DNA of 64,000 bases from positions 943,789-1,007,788 of the forward strand of contig NW_026732581.1 of NCBI RefSeq assembly GCF_028476545.1, written 5' to 3'. The translations under genes and the position numbers were made by a program. Positions 34,925 through 45,871 of this stretch are shown piece after piece (the stretch's first letter is position 1; every line of letters begins with the position of its first letter). A model generated the notes under the pieces. That model was not told the DNA's origin. It ran no database searches and saw only the letters and a program-made list of their open reading frames with translations. The stretch is from Physella acuta (lineage: Eukaryota > Mollusca > Gastropoda > Physidae).

Positions 34925-35039
34925 TTCTTAGTCAAGCGCAGACCTATGTAAAAGAACTGATATTGAATCATCACTTTTGAACGTTTTTTAAATGAACTCT
35001 TAGACGATGAATTAGAGGGAAGCTGGGGTAAGGAGCAAT

Positions 35040-35430
35040 AAGGTCTATGTGTATAAATAAGTGATGTTCACCAGGACGGTGGGTTAAGGGGGGATTATAC
35101 CCCCCCTGGACCCCACTGTAAAAAAAATTTCTGTCATAATACCACTGTTACTTATTTAAATCTTTTACTGAATCAGTAGATATGTATATTTATCTATGTA
35201 TGTTTAGAACAGTCATCTAAAAACTGACGCTATGTTCACTCTGAGTTGGTTATCTCCCCCCCCCCCCCCCACCACCTCACCACCATAATTGTGTAGAGCG
35301 ACATTAATGTCACACCTAGGTATACGCTGGGTAGGATAATTTACCTAAAGTGGCTGGACAGTGGTGAATGAAGTTGAACCCCCCCCCCCTCCCATTCCCC
35401 AACCCACCCCGAACTGATCTGTTAAAAACA
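35040..35430. repeat. C-tract-rich repeat region
   Basis: Several runs of 7-14 C with ACCCCAC words. Part of it resembles the fragment at 12640-12730. It lies 5' of gene C; promoter elements could not be read with confidence. Confidence 0.4.
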
Positions 35431-36640
35431 TTTGGGAGATCGCATAATGAGGTACCAATGTGCTATGCCGCCAGAATCATTGCTTTTGAAACAGGTAAAA
35501 CTCTGTAAATATTGTTTTTGCAATTATCAGTAAAGTGGTGTGTGATCAATACAGTGATCTAACCCATACTTATCATTATGTCAAAAAGTGATCTTTTAAG
35601 AACACAAAAATCAGTAGCTAATTAAAAGAATGAATGATCGAAACTGAAAACAGTAATTTAGTTGTATGTAAGCTATTATTCAGAATATTTAGTTTTTTCT
35701 ATTAGATAGAAGTTTGATTTAATACCAGCTCTGATTTTTTTTTAAAAACTTTCATTATGCTATAATATTTAGCATTTATTATGATAATATATTTAATTTT
35801 GATTGTAGACAAAATGTTTTTGTAAAAACGAATAATGTTAAGCTTCTTTATTACATACTAAAGAAATTATTGATCTGTTTTGACGTTTTCAATTAAATTT
35901 GTAGAAATATACATAGTTATATTAAGAGTGTGATTTTCTCCCTAGTTCGCTTGTCTTAATTAACATTCTAGGAATCATTATGTCAAACTGTTTTTTTACC
36001 AGAATTACATAACATATTGTGTTGCGTCCAATGTTTTTGGTTGTTTTGTGTATATATTTTTAGCGCAATTTCCATTCTGGAGAATTGCGTTTATTAACTC
36101 GTCATTTCTGGGAATGGATGGATGAATGTGTGGATGAATGTGTGTCCGGGCTTTAAATCGTATCTCCTCCTCAACGAAGCAATATCGATGACTAGTTCCA
36201 AAAGCAATTATGTTAAGCAAGTTACGAGAATGAGCATAGGCCATAAAAATTCCCGGTTTCTTTCATGTATTTCCCGGAAAAGCCAAAAAACCTCGAAAAA
36301 TGCAGTTTTTGGCCCATATCTCGGCAACCAGACCACTTAGCGACTTGAAGCATGTACCAATCGATTCCTGCCATAATTTAGAACAATATTGCAGAAGAAA
36401 GTTTTCAAAAATATCCTCTCGTTCGGTCACAAATTTTTAAATTACATAAACACCTACAACCCGATCGTTCTTCTAGCTTGAACGCACCCCAGCATTATAC
36501 GTCAGAGCTATTTTTAGATAACATAAGGAAATTGAGCATACATGTCACTAGACTTTTTTAATTAACTTGTTTTTTCTTTTGTTTAGAGTGATAAATTATT
36601 TTGTTTTGTCGGCCTAAATTATGTTTTTTTTCGTATTTCT
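35431..36640. other. Intergenic sequence, no gene seen
   Basis: AT-rich. At 36240-36500 a more complex stretch (TTTCCCGGAAAAGCC, GGCCCATATCTCGGCAACC) has the look of dispersed-repeat DNA, but no second copy lies in the window. Confidence 0.35.
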
Positions 36641-36689
36641 TCTTATTACATCATAGCTAAGCAATGACAGATATTATATATATCTATAT

Positions 36690-36719
36690 GTAAATCTATA
36701 ATAATAGTTTCGCTGTCTG

Positions 36720-36762
<43 letters not shown>

Positions 36763-37140
36763 GTCTGACAAGAACGCTCTAGAGAAAACACAAGGAAAAT
36801 AAAAACATGCACAGTAATTCGAAAAACGAAGTATGACGTCGACACATTTAGCGCACAGAGTAGAAAATAATCTCAAGCCGGATAGTGCACACATTGATAT
36901 GACGTCATTGATTATCGATATTCAATACAAAGGCAATTTGGTCTAATCTAAGTGGTTTGCGTGAAGAGTTTCTTTCATACAATTCTTCGGGTAGGGGCGA
37001 AGCCCCACCCCCGCGTAAGAACGTCTGAGCCCCCCCCCCCCCTCCCCAACTCAAAAGAAATTTCCTCATCGATACTCTATAATAAAATTACCGCCTAATT
37101 AATGTGTCTAATCTTAAAAGTGGTTTTCTTGCAATGGGAC
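36690..37140 (+). repeat. (TCTA)n-bearing dispersed element, copy 1
   Basis: ATAATAGTTTCGCTGTCTGTC, a (TCTA)n run, TGTCTGACAAGAACGCTCTAG, GTATGACGTCGACACATTTAGCGC and TAGGGGCGAAGCCCCACCC, then a C run. The same blocks recur at 38308-38800. A non-autonomous Helentron is one possibility because such elements often carry internal microsatellites, but no diagnostic ends were confirmed. Confidence 0.6.
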
Positions 37141-38184
37141 GGTAGACATGTTGTTTTTTTTTTGGGGGGGGGGGGGTGGAGGGGTGGGGGTGGGGGGGTG
37201 GTGTGTGTGGGGGGTGGGGGGTGGAGGGGCGGGGGGGGGGGGGTGTGTGTGTGGGGGGGGGTGGGGGGGGTTGGTTTCAGTGTTTCTTTCAGACTTTTTC
37301 CTCCCCGGAGAGGGGTGGTGGAGGGGTGGGGGTGGGGGGGTGGTGTGTGTGGGGGGGGGGGGGGGTGGTGGAGGGGCGGGGGGGGGGTGTGTGTGTGGGG
37401 GGGGGTGGGGGGGGGTTGGTTTCAGTGTTTCTTTCAGACTTTTTCCTCCCCGGAGAGGGGTGGTGGAGGGGTGGGGGGGGTGGTGTGTGTGGGGGGGGGT
37501 GGGTGGAGGGGCGGGGGGGGGTGGTGTGTGGGGGGGGGGGTGGGGGGTTGGTTTCAGTGTTTCTTTCAGACTTTTTCCTCCCCGGAGAGGGGTGGGGGTA
37601 CTTGAAATTTTCGGGGGCGGGGGTAGAATTTTCTGGGAGGGGGCGGACACTGGAAAAAGTATATAATTATATTTCGTTGAATGGGACGGTAGACATGTTT
37701 TTTTTTTGGGGGGGGGGTGTGGAGGGGTGGGGGGGGGGGTGGTGGTGTGTGTGTGGGGGGTGGGGGGTGTGGGGGTGGGGGGCGGGGGTGGGTTGGTTTC
37801 AGTGTTTCTTTCAGAGTTTTTCCTCCCCGGAGAGGGGTGGGGGTAATTGAAATTTTCGGGGGCGGGGGTAGAATTTTCTGGGAGGGGGCGGACACTGGAA
37901 AAAGTATATAATTATATTTCGTTGAATTGGACGGTAGACATGTTTTTTTTGGGGGGTGGGGGTGGAGAGGGGGGGGGTGGAGGGGTGGGGGGGGGCGGTG
38001 TGTGGAGGGGGTGGTGTGTGTGGGGGGTGGGGGTGGGGGGTGGTGTGTGGGGTGGGGGGGGGGTGGGGGTGGTGTGTGGGGGGTGGGTTGGTTTTAGTTT
38101 AGAGAAAAGAGACAGCACTATCAACCTAGCGCCCGGTGTATCCTTCCTCAACGGGCCATTTTTCTCGTATATATATAATGCTGG

Positions 38185-38237
38185 AAAAAATTTGAACCCC
38201 CCCCCCCCCATTAGACGATCCTGGCTACGCCACTGGT
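38185..38237 (+). mobile_element. hAT MITE right-end fragment
   Basis: A C run followed by ACGATCCTGGCTACGCCACTG, the same right terminus as the MITEs at 46830 and 60974. No left end was found. Confidence 0.5.
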
Positions 38238-38307
38238 GTTCACAGAAGCGTAGTGAATCATTTCATTCAGGCCCTCCGGGGTTAACTATAAAATGTGCGC
38301 CCCTTCC

Positions 38308-38336
38308 CCAATCTATAATAATAGTTTCGCTGTCTC

Positions 38337-38403
<67 letters not shown>

Positions 38404-38800
38404 GTCTGACAAGAACGCTCTAGAGAAAACACAAGGAATTTAAAAACCTGCACAGTAATTCGAAAAACGAAATATGACGTCGACACATTTAGCGTAGAGT
38501 AGAACATAATCTCAAACCAGAGAGTGCACACAGTAATGTAATGACGTCATTGAAACATTGAAAAAAAGGAAATGTTGTCTAATCTAAATGGTTTGCGTGA
38601 AGAGTTTCTTGCATAGAATTCTTCGAGTAGGGGCGAAGCCCCACCCCCCGCGTAAGAACGTCTGAGCCCCCCCCCCCCCTCCCCAACTCAAAAGAAATTT
38701 CCTCATCAATACTCTATAATAAAATTACCGCCTAATTAATGTGTCTAATCTAAAAAGTGGTTTTCTCGCAATTTCTTTAATGCAATTCTTCGCGTAGTGG
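38308..38800 (+). repeat. (TCTA)n-bearing dispersed element, copy 2
   Basis: Matches copy 1 block for block, with a longer TCTA run, and differs by small indels. Confidence 0.6.
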
Positions 38801-39339
38801 CTAAGCGCGACACCAGTGTTTCTTTCAGACTTTTTCCTCCCCGGAGAGGGGTGGGGGTACTTGAAATTTTCGGGGGCGGGGGTAGAATTTTCGGGGAGGG
38901 GGCGGACACTGGAAAAAGTATATAATTATATTTCGTTGAATGGGACGGTAGACATGTTTTTTTAGAGGGGGGGGGGGGGGGGGGTGAGTGGGGGGGGTGG
39001 TTTTAATTTAGACTTTTTCCTCCCCGGAGAGTGGTGGGGGTACTTGAAATTTTCGGGGGTGGGGGTAGAATTTTCGGGGAGGGGGCGGACACTGGAAAAA
39101 GTATATAATTATATTTCGTTGAATGGGACGGTATACATGTTTTTTGGGGGGTGGGGGGTGTGGGGGGGGGGGGTGTGGGGGGTGTGGGGGGGGGGGGTGG
39201 GGTGGGTGGGGGGTGTGGGGGGTGGGGGTGTGTGGGGGGGGGGCTGGGGTGGTTTTAGTTTAGAGAAAAGAGACAGCACTATCAGCCTAGCGCCCGGTGT
39301 ATCCTTCCTCAACGGGCCATTTTTCTCGTTATATATAAT

Positions 39340-40685
39340 TATATTAAAGTTTACACCGCATTTTGGAAAGGTCGAGTGCGCCTTTTATTAGTCACACTCT
39401 CAAATCAGTTTAAATTTTAATGTCATTAAATTAATGTAAAAAATAGTTAACTCATCCAGGAAAGCAACGAAAGTGCATTTAATTTTGACTTTATAATCCT
39501 CAAAGTGGGCTTAGGTTTTTTTGTTTACCCTGATTTCCCCTCCCCGCACCCCAAAACGCTTCTACCCCTAGCTACGCCTCTAATTATCGGAGCAGTTGCA
39601 GTCATACTGTTTCTATATTTACACATAAAATGTACAATGAAAACAACTATTTGTTTTATGTGCATAATATAAATAAAAGAATCAGTCAGTGCTGCTTTTA
39701 TAGTATTTTCAACAATGTAGACATGACAAAATAGTATTAAAAACTGCATAAAAAGTGCTGATTATATTTATTTTAAAGGACTTTTAAATTCTTTTTGTCT
39801 TTCAAGAAGACTAGAAATATTTTTAAGTTTTAGCCTACTTGGTTTTCGGAGAAATTTAAGCGCACACTGACACACAACATATACACAAACATAATGAGTA
39901 AAATAACCAAAATAACTTGCCTGGGATGTTAAATAAATCACTTTATTTCAAGAACTATCAAAGCACATAATCTGTAAGCAATTTCAGTGTGAAACAAGAC
40001 TCACGGTTTACACTTGTCACAAAGACATGTATTTTCGGGATTTTCCAATATGTTCTGCTCGAGCATATGTCGGTAACTTAAAAATATAACTGCTTAATTA
40101 AAACAAAGATGGAACTAAATTAAAAAAAAACGAAACAATTATACACACGTTTGTAATAAAACTCTTCAATATGTGCATAATAATACACAAAATGTATAGT
40201 AAATATTTTTACTTCGATGGGTGTAGTATTGTTTAATTTTTTAAATACACATTTGAGGTAGAAAAGATTATTTTTTCCTGTAATTGGCTGTTGTTTTGCA
40301 TTTTCTAAGAATTTCAAAAAAACCTTAACAAATAAGATTTAATACACCGAAAAATGCATATTATTTTTTCTATATAAAATTTAAAATGTACAACCATCTA
40401 CAGTTAGTGAAAAGAGTTGCTTATTTTATACAAACTAAAATTATACGTGTAGGTAGAGCACATAACAAGAGAAAATTTAGAGTGTTGATTAGAGACAAAA
40501 CATCTCTCTGATGATAAATGATATGATGAAAAGTTCACATGTAATTTAAACTATGAAAATTATTTAATAAAGCCAATCAGAATTTATAACAAAAAAAATA
40601 TTTTGGCTAAATACAAACAAAAGAGTAAAAGAAGTATCAAATAAATACATTTTGATTGGGAAATATAAAATTGAGAGAAAAAGAA
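39340..40685. other. Intergenic sequence, no gene seen
   Basis: AT-rich. A TAGCTACGCCTCT word near 39568-39582 may be a degraded hAT MITE end. No exon was recognised. Confidence 0.35.
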
Positions 40686-40690
40686 AATAC

Positions 40691-40750
40691 ATCAAGCGAG
40701 ATCTGCCACTTTGTAGACTTCGATGGTAACGTCCCCGTAGAGGCTGTGTA
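40691..40750 (-). pseudogene. Terminal-exon fragment of a ubiquitin-like gene
   Basis: The minus frame reads LYGDVTIEVYKVADLA and stops, matching the C-terminus of gene A (LYGDVTIDVYQKTYLA). The upstream part of the exon is missing, so it is a relic of a lost paralogue or a partial duplication. Confidence 0.7.
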
Positions 40751-40964
40751 GACAACAGCATGAAAAAACGTCTAGACGATAGTTGTATAGGCTTCGTGTC
40801 TTATCGAGAAAACAATGTGTAGACCATAAAATATAAAAGCTTTAGGGGCATTAAGAGACTATATTGTGTAGACCACATTATGAAGAAAGCAACGTGTATA
40901 CCATATTAATATACAGGCTTAATGTTTATAGACTACATCGTGTAGACCACATTAAACTGGGTTT

Positions 40965-41150
40965 ACGTTTGTGGTTGGGTTTGTGTTTGCGTTGCGTTTA
41001 GATTTGGTTTGTTTTTGTTTGTTTTTTGTTTGCTTTTGTGTTTGTGTTTTTTCTGTGTTTGTGTTTGCGTTTGCGTTTGTGTTTTTGCTTGTGTTTGTAT
41101 TTGTGTTTGCATTTGTGTTATGTTTGCGTTTCTTTGTGTTTTGCTTTTGG
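40965..41150 (+). repeat. (TTTGTG/TTTGCG)n hexanucleotide repeat
   Basis: Degenerate hexamers as at 27415-27515. The phenylalanine/valine/cysteine-rich frames across it are artefacts. Confidence 0.75.
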
Positions 41151-41445
41151 TTGTTTGTGGTTATGGTGGGCAATGCCGGGTACATGCTGATTACTAAACA
41201 CACATGTCATGGTCGATTACAGATAGTTTTTTTCACAGAGGCCAGTGCAGGGCCTGGCCGGGACGGCTTATTATTTAAAAAACGAAACTCGGAATTTATT
41301 ACAAAAATGTTTAATTTTTGCTAAATACAAAACCATGTGAAAAAGAAGGATCAAATATTGTTCTTACTGAATGTACATTTTGACTAAACTATGTAAAAAG
41401 GAGAGAAAATGAAAATACATGTTTGAATGTAATACAAGCATCAAG

Positions 41446-41482
41446 CGAGATCTGTCAAGGCGGTAGACTGTTCCATTTGCTA
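41446..41482 (-). pseudogene. Second terminal-exon fragment downstream of gene A
   Basis: The minus strand carries GTCTAC then AGATCTCGCTTGATG, the same 3' edge as gene A and the 40691 fragment, but shifted by one base so the frame is lost. Confidence 0.5.
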
Positions 41483-41507
41483 TACGTCGGTGAATGTAAT
41501 GCGAGCA

Positions 41508-41764
41508 TCAAGCGAGATATGTTTTTTGGTAGACATCGATAGTAACGTCCCCGTAAAGGCCCTGTTGTCTGAAGCTTTTGTTGTCATCCAGCACCTCGCC
41601 ATTGTGTTTCCACACCTGCTGATTGGCAGGTATACCAAACTGGAAAGGTCAATAGGTTATTTTCTATTATTTTTTTTTGTAGCGGGTATACCATGATGGA
41701 AATGTCAATAAGTTATTTTTTTCATTTTGAGTTAGCTTGTATATCAAACGGGAAGGGTCAATAA

Positions 41765-41796
<32 letters not shown>

Positions 41797-42963
41797 TTTG
41801 TAGCGGGTATACCAATATGGAAATTTCAATAAGTTATTTGTATCATTATATGTTGGTAGCGATACCAAACTGGGAGGATCAATGAGGTTTTTTTAATGAT
41901 TTTTTTTTGTTGTATACCAAACTAGAAAAGGCAATTATTTATGTTTATGATTTTCTTTGTTGGCTGCTAGTGCTATACGAAACTGGAAATCTCAATAAGT
42001 TATTTTTATTATTTTTTTATAGGCTTCTATCCCAAACTGGAAGCGTCAAAAGTTATTTTATTATTATGTGTTAGCGGGTATACCAAACTGAGAATGTTGA
42101 TAAACAATGTGTTATAAGATTACATTTTTTTACAACTAAGGCAGCCATGCCTACTTCAAAACTATTAAACACCTAAATCGGATTGTAATTATAGATGATT
42201 GAAATGTAATTAAAATACCTGATCCTCGTAATCAAATTTTAGTCCTGAAATGGCCATTAAAATGTTCACGTCCTCCTAAAGAATACAAAAATACGAATCA
42301 CACTTCAAGCATACATTTTTAAAATCTAACACTAAATTAAACAGGGTAAACTAATGATTGAGGTTTCTTTTAATATGTAATTAAATTAATTGGAAATTAT
42401 ATTTAACCACAATCTGGGTTCAGTGTATTCCTATTTGCCACTTTTACAAACTAATTGTGTCATTTTGGTTAAGCGTACTATAACACTATCACGATGATTG
42501 TACCTACACTACCTGGATTTACCCCTACTATGTCATTGTGACCTTATCCACATCACCTGGATTTACCCCTACTATGTCATCGCGACCTTACCCACACTAC
42601 CTGAACTCACCATTATATGTGTCTTGGTGACTTTACACCACGTTGACTTACAGTTACCATTTCACGACCTTATCTACACTACCTTGACTTAAACCTAATC
42701 ATATCACATTACCTACACTACCTGGAATAAACCCTGACCATACCATGATCTTACCTACACTACCTGGCCGTACCCTAATCAAATCGCCTTACGTACACTA
42801 CCTTGACTTAACCTTACCATATACCGACCATACCTACACGACCTGGAATAAAGCCTGAGCATACCAAGATCTTACCTAAATTACTTACCCTGTATGTGAC
42901 ACAGTCGCCGCCCTTGTGTACGTTAAAAACAGTTGTGGCATACGTGGGTTGGCTCTCCGCCAT
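41508..42963 (-). CDS. Ubiquitin-like single-domain protein, gene A
   Basis: Three minus-strand exons: 42889-42963 (ATG, 25 codons, MAESQPTYATTVFNVH), 42219-42275 (19 codons, EDVNILMAISGLKFDYEDQ) and 41508-41639 (43 codons plus stop). Donors are GTAAGT and GTATTT; acceptors are TTTAG and CCAG; both introns are phase 0. The 87-residue product carries FGIPANQQVWKHNG, close to ubiquitin EGIPPDQQRLIFAG, and LDDNKSFRQQGLYGDVTIDVY over the last strands of the fold. There is no C-terminal Gly-Gly and no second domain. Two 3' fragments of the terminal exon lie downstream, and intron 2 is a repeat array built from the exon 3 boundary. Function unknown; a regulatory or decoy role in ubiquitin-type binding is only a guess. 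Confidence 0.78.
41640..42110 (-). repeat. Degenerate repeat in intron 2 of gene A, from the exon 3 acceptor
   Basis: About eight units of 60-75 bp, each with a plus-strand GGTATACCAAACTGGAAAGG-like core followed by TCAATAAGTTATTTT. The core is the reverse complement of the gene A intron 2/exon 3 boundary (CCAG then TTTGGTATACC), so copies of the acceptor are strewn through the intron. Confidence 0.75.
42490..42885 (+). repeat. Minisatellite in intron 1 of gene A
   Basis: Units of about 50 bp with CCTACACTACCTGGA, TTAACCCTAACCATA-like and CATGACCTTA words, about eight copies. Confidence 0.75.
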
Positions 42964-42999
42964 TTTTCTTTTAAAGATTGAACCTGGACATGATAAAAA

Positions 43000-43393
43000 T
43001 TAACTCATAAAACGTTTATTAATCAGATATATTCACTGGATTTATTGATTAACTTAGATGTCAGTTAAAACAGAACAGTTATGTTTAATTTAGGTTTTAT
43101 TTGTACGGTTTCGCGATAAAGTGTGTTCTTGAAACAGATTTGTTGGAGTTGAGCTAATGTTGTGTTGATAGCATGGCTTTGTTCTACTGCAGCGTTTGTG
43201 AATCTGCGAGACTCGACATCCTAGGATGTGTTTTATCGACAGTCATAATTTATTACTCTCATTAAATATCTCATCCATTCTCCCATCAATTATCTTAACG
43301 ACTTTCTTATCGACTTAAACCTCAACTATCCTATACATTTTCCCATTGGATGTTTCTATCCAAAGTTCTATCACCGGTTGTTTTATTTTTTTT

Positions 43394-43424
<31 letters not shown>

Positions 43425-44287
43425 CTTTGCTTGTTTTTAACATCGTTAGATCAACACGCAATTAGCGCTTTGAAATTTCAGTTCATAAAAGTGTTAGGAG
43501 TGTACTAATTACTCTAAAAATTTTAATAAAAAGCTGGGCATATTATATTATATACGATTCTTTAGACAGGGGACTTGATGTTTTTAAGTAGTGCAAGTTG
43601 TGACAACAAGTTCTAAAGCTACTATTGTATTGTCAAGATAAAAACTCGAAAGTTGTTTACATGTCGGTGTCGCCAAAGTGTTTTAAAATAATGCAAAATA
43701 CTCAAACAAAATTTGTAAAGCTGTATACGCGTCATATTAATACAAATGCAACTGGTGAAATTATTGAATGAACGGATTGTAGTTTTGCTAGACGTGCTTC
43801 TAGAGAATGCCTGAAAGAAACACTGAACTCAAGGATCTCCAATCTTTACCGTGGGTAACGTAGTAGATTGGGTTATGTTTCAAGAAATTTACAACTGTGT
43901 CTATGGTTATTTTAAAATGTATTTAACAAACTTGTATTTTTTTTCTTTACACGAATTATTGATATCAAGGGAGGTAATTGGATAACGAAACTTTTGCAAG
44001 TATATTTAGTTGTAGCTTCCCTTACATTCTAAGCTAAATTTTACATCTTGTAATAATTTGTTACTGTAAAGTATAAAGTAAAACGAATTTATGATAGGTA
44101 AGTTTATTATTATTGTTTCTTTCTATTGATTTCACTGATATATTAAATTTTATGTTTTCAGCACATGTCAAATGATAATGAAAGTACACAATCAATGAAA
44201 TGCCTATGTTCTGGTATAAATGTTCTCGTTTCTTTTCAATGACATTTTCCCGTGCAATCAAAATCTACAATATTTAGTTACAGACCA
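43000..44287. other. Intergenic sequence 5' of gene A
   Basis: No exon was recognised. It contains a poly-T tract (about 43383-43425) that could be the A-tail of a minus-strand retrotransposed fragment, though no source is visible. Confidence 0.35.
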
Positions 44288-44533
44288 CGGGCAGATGAGT
44301 CTCGTTAGCTGGGGACAGACACTCTTCTAGGAGAGACAACTCCAAAATCAAACAACTGTTTCCTTGTAGTTTGTTCTTGGTTGGACAAAGGCTATGGAAG
44401 CAAATCCAAAAAAAGCAGGCTGAAATCGGATTTAATGGCCTCAGTGGCGCATAACCAGTTGAAACGTATCCTTAATTATGTTGGAGGGGGTTCCCTTCCA
44501 ACACTAAAATTATGAACGAAGAAGAAGAAGAAA
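44288..44533 (+). mobile_element. SINE family A, copy 3
   Basis: GGGCAGATGAGTCTCGTTAG, GGACAGACACTCTTC, GTTCTTGGTTGGACAAAGGC, GGCGCATAACCAGTTGAAAC and a (GAA)n tail. The tRNA-like head is missing. Confidence 0.65.
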
Positions 44534-45674
44534 TTACAGACTTTTACTGAAAAGGACTCCCGACACTGACTTACACAAATATGGAACAAAGACCACAGCA
44601 GGTTGAGGTTAGATTTGATATTGTGAAATCACTTTATCACGACGATGACCTCTACTAAACTATCAAAACTTACACTTTTTTCTTTGAAAACCAAAATTCC
44701 AGGTTACGTAAAATACTAGGCTTAACCGTTATTTTGTTTAAAGACATATATCTTTGGGAATTCCCAAAATGAATTATAAATTTAAAGTTGGCAACTATCT
44801 TTGAAAAAAAAGAGTCATTTTAATGAGTTAAAATAATTAATTTAACTAACATTCAGCCGTACTTAATACAGTAAATTACATAAGAAATGGTAATAATCTA
44901 AGATAAAACTAACAGTAAAACTGCGAACATTTTTTCTCAATAAAATTTATTATATCTGTAAGCTGTTTATTTACCTAGTCTCAATACAGTAAACAGAGAA
45001 GATTTGTTAATGCAGAAAAAAAAAGTTGCAAACACAGTTTGATTTAATAATACTTGCAATTTATTGAACATTATTCTTTGTCAAATTTTAATGTGTATGT
45101 AACCTCTACAATTAAATAAATGAAAATTGTACATTTAAGCTTGTAGTATACTTGTGTTCTTAGTAATCAAATAAACTATAATATAAGCAAATGTATTTAA
45201 AACAAGACATTTAGCTTTTGTTCTTTACTACAATTCTTTCACATCAAACTCTGCATGCATAAATATTCGATTGATTAGTTCGAGTTCTGTTTTATTTTCC
45301 AAAATTGATTTCTAAAAATCAAGTAACATGTTTTTAAGATTTAAAATGTATTTTAGTTCTTATCTTAACTCTTTGAACACAGTTCTGCCTCGCTGCTCAC
45401 CATATAGTAGTGATTATCTTTTAAAACCTGATCTGAATGATAGCTTTAAACTGTACAAAAGCAGGCTACACGTGACATGAATGTAAAAAAAAATCTTAAA
45501 AGTAAGTATAACAAAGCATAAGAAAAGCACATTGTCTAAGGCAAGAATATTAACAAATAGAAAATATTTGTGTGAAAGAATATTTAAAAATAGAAAACAT
45601 AGAAAGTAGAAACCTTTCTGTGAAAAACAAAACATCGAATTTATCAATGATAAGTTTTAAAACAACATAGAATG

Positions 45675-45677
<3 letters not shown>
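44534..45677. other. Intergenic sequence, no gene seen
   Basis: AT-rich between the SINE and gene B. No domain-bearing frame or RNA gene was recognised. Confidence 0.35.

Positions 45678-45734
<57 letters not shown>
45678..45734. repeat. (TA)n microsatellite
   Basis: Lies about 140 bp beyond the stop codon of gene B. Confidence 0.9.
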
Positions 45735-45735
<1 letters not shown>

Positions 45736-45871
45736 CTTATATAAATATAGGGAGAAATACAAATACAATTGTTTGTGAATGTTTAAAGTAAAGACATTCC
45801 TCAACACACAATAAACGTTTCAACCCATTCAAATCACTACAAACACGAGACACATGAAAAACTCTCCTGAA

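Larger units (their letters stand above)
37150..39260 (+). repeat. G-tract-rich complex repeat array
   Basis: Long G runs alternate with a conserved spacer: TTTCTTTCAGACTTTTTCCTC, CCGGAGAGGGGTGG, ATTTTCGGGGGCGGGGGTAGA, GGCGGACACTGGAAAAAGTA, then TTGAATGGGACGGTAGACATG. The last word recurs near 37137, 37681, 37927, 38941 and 39122. The G-rich frames of up to 224 codons are artefacts. The plus strand has very high G-quadruplex potential. A (TCTA)n element interrupts the array at 38308-38800. Confidence 0.8.

Noticed and set aside
37102-37850. Gly/Trp/Val-rich frames up to 224 codons in the G-rich array
   Set aside because: They come from G-run repeats. Frames exist on both strands and change with tract length.
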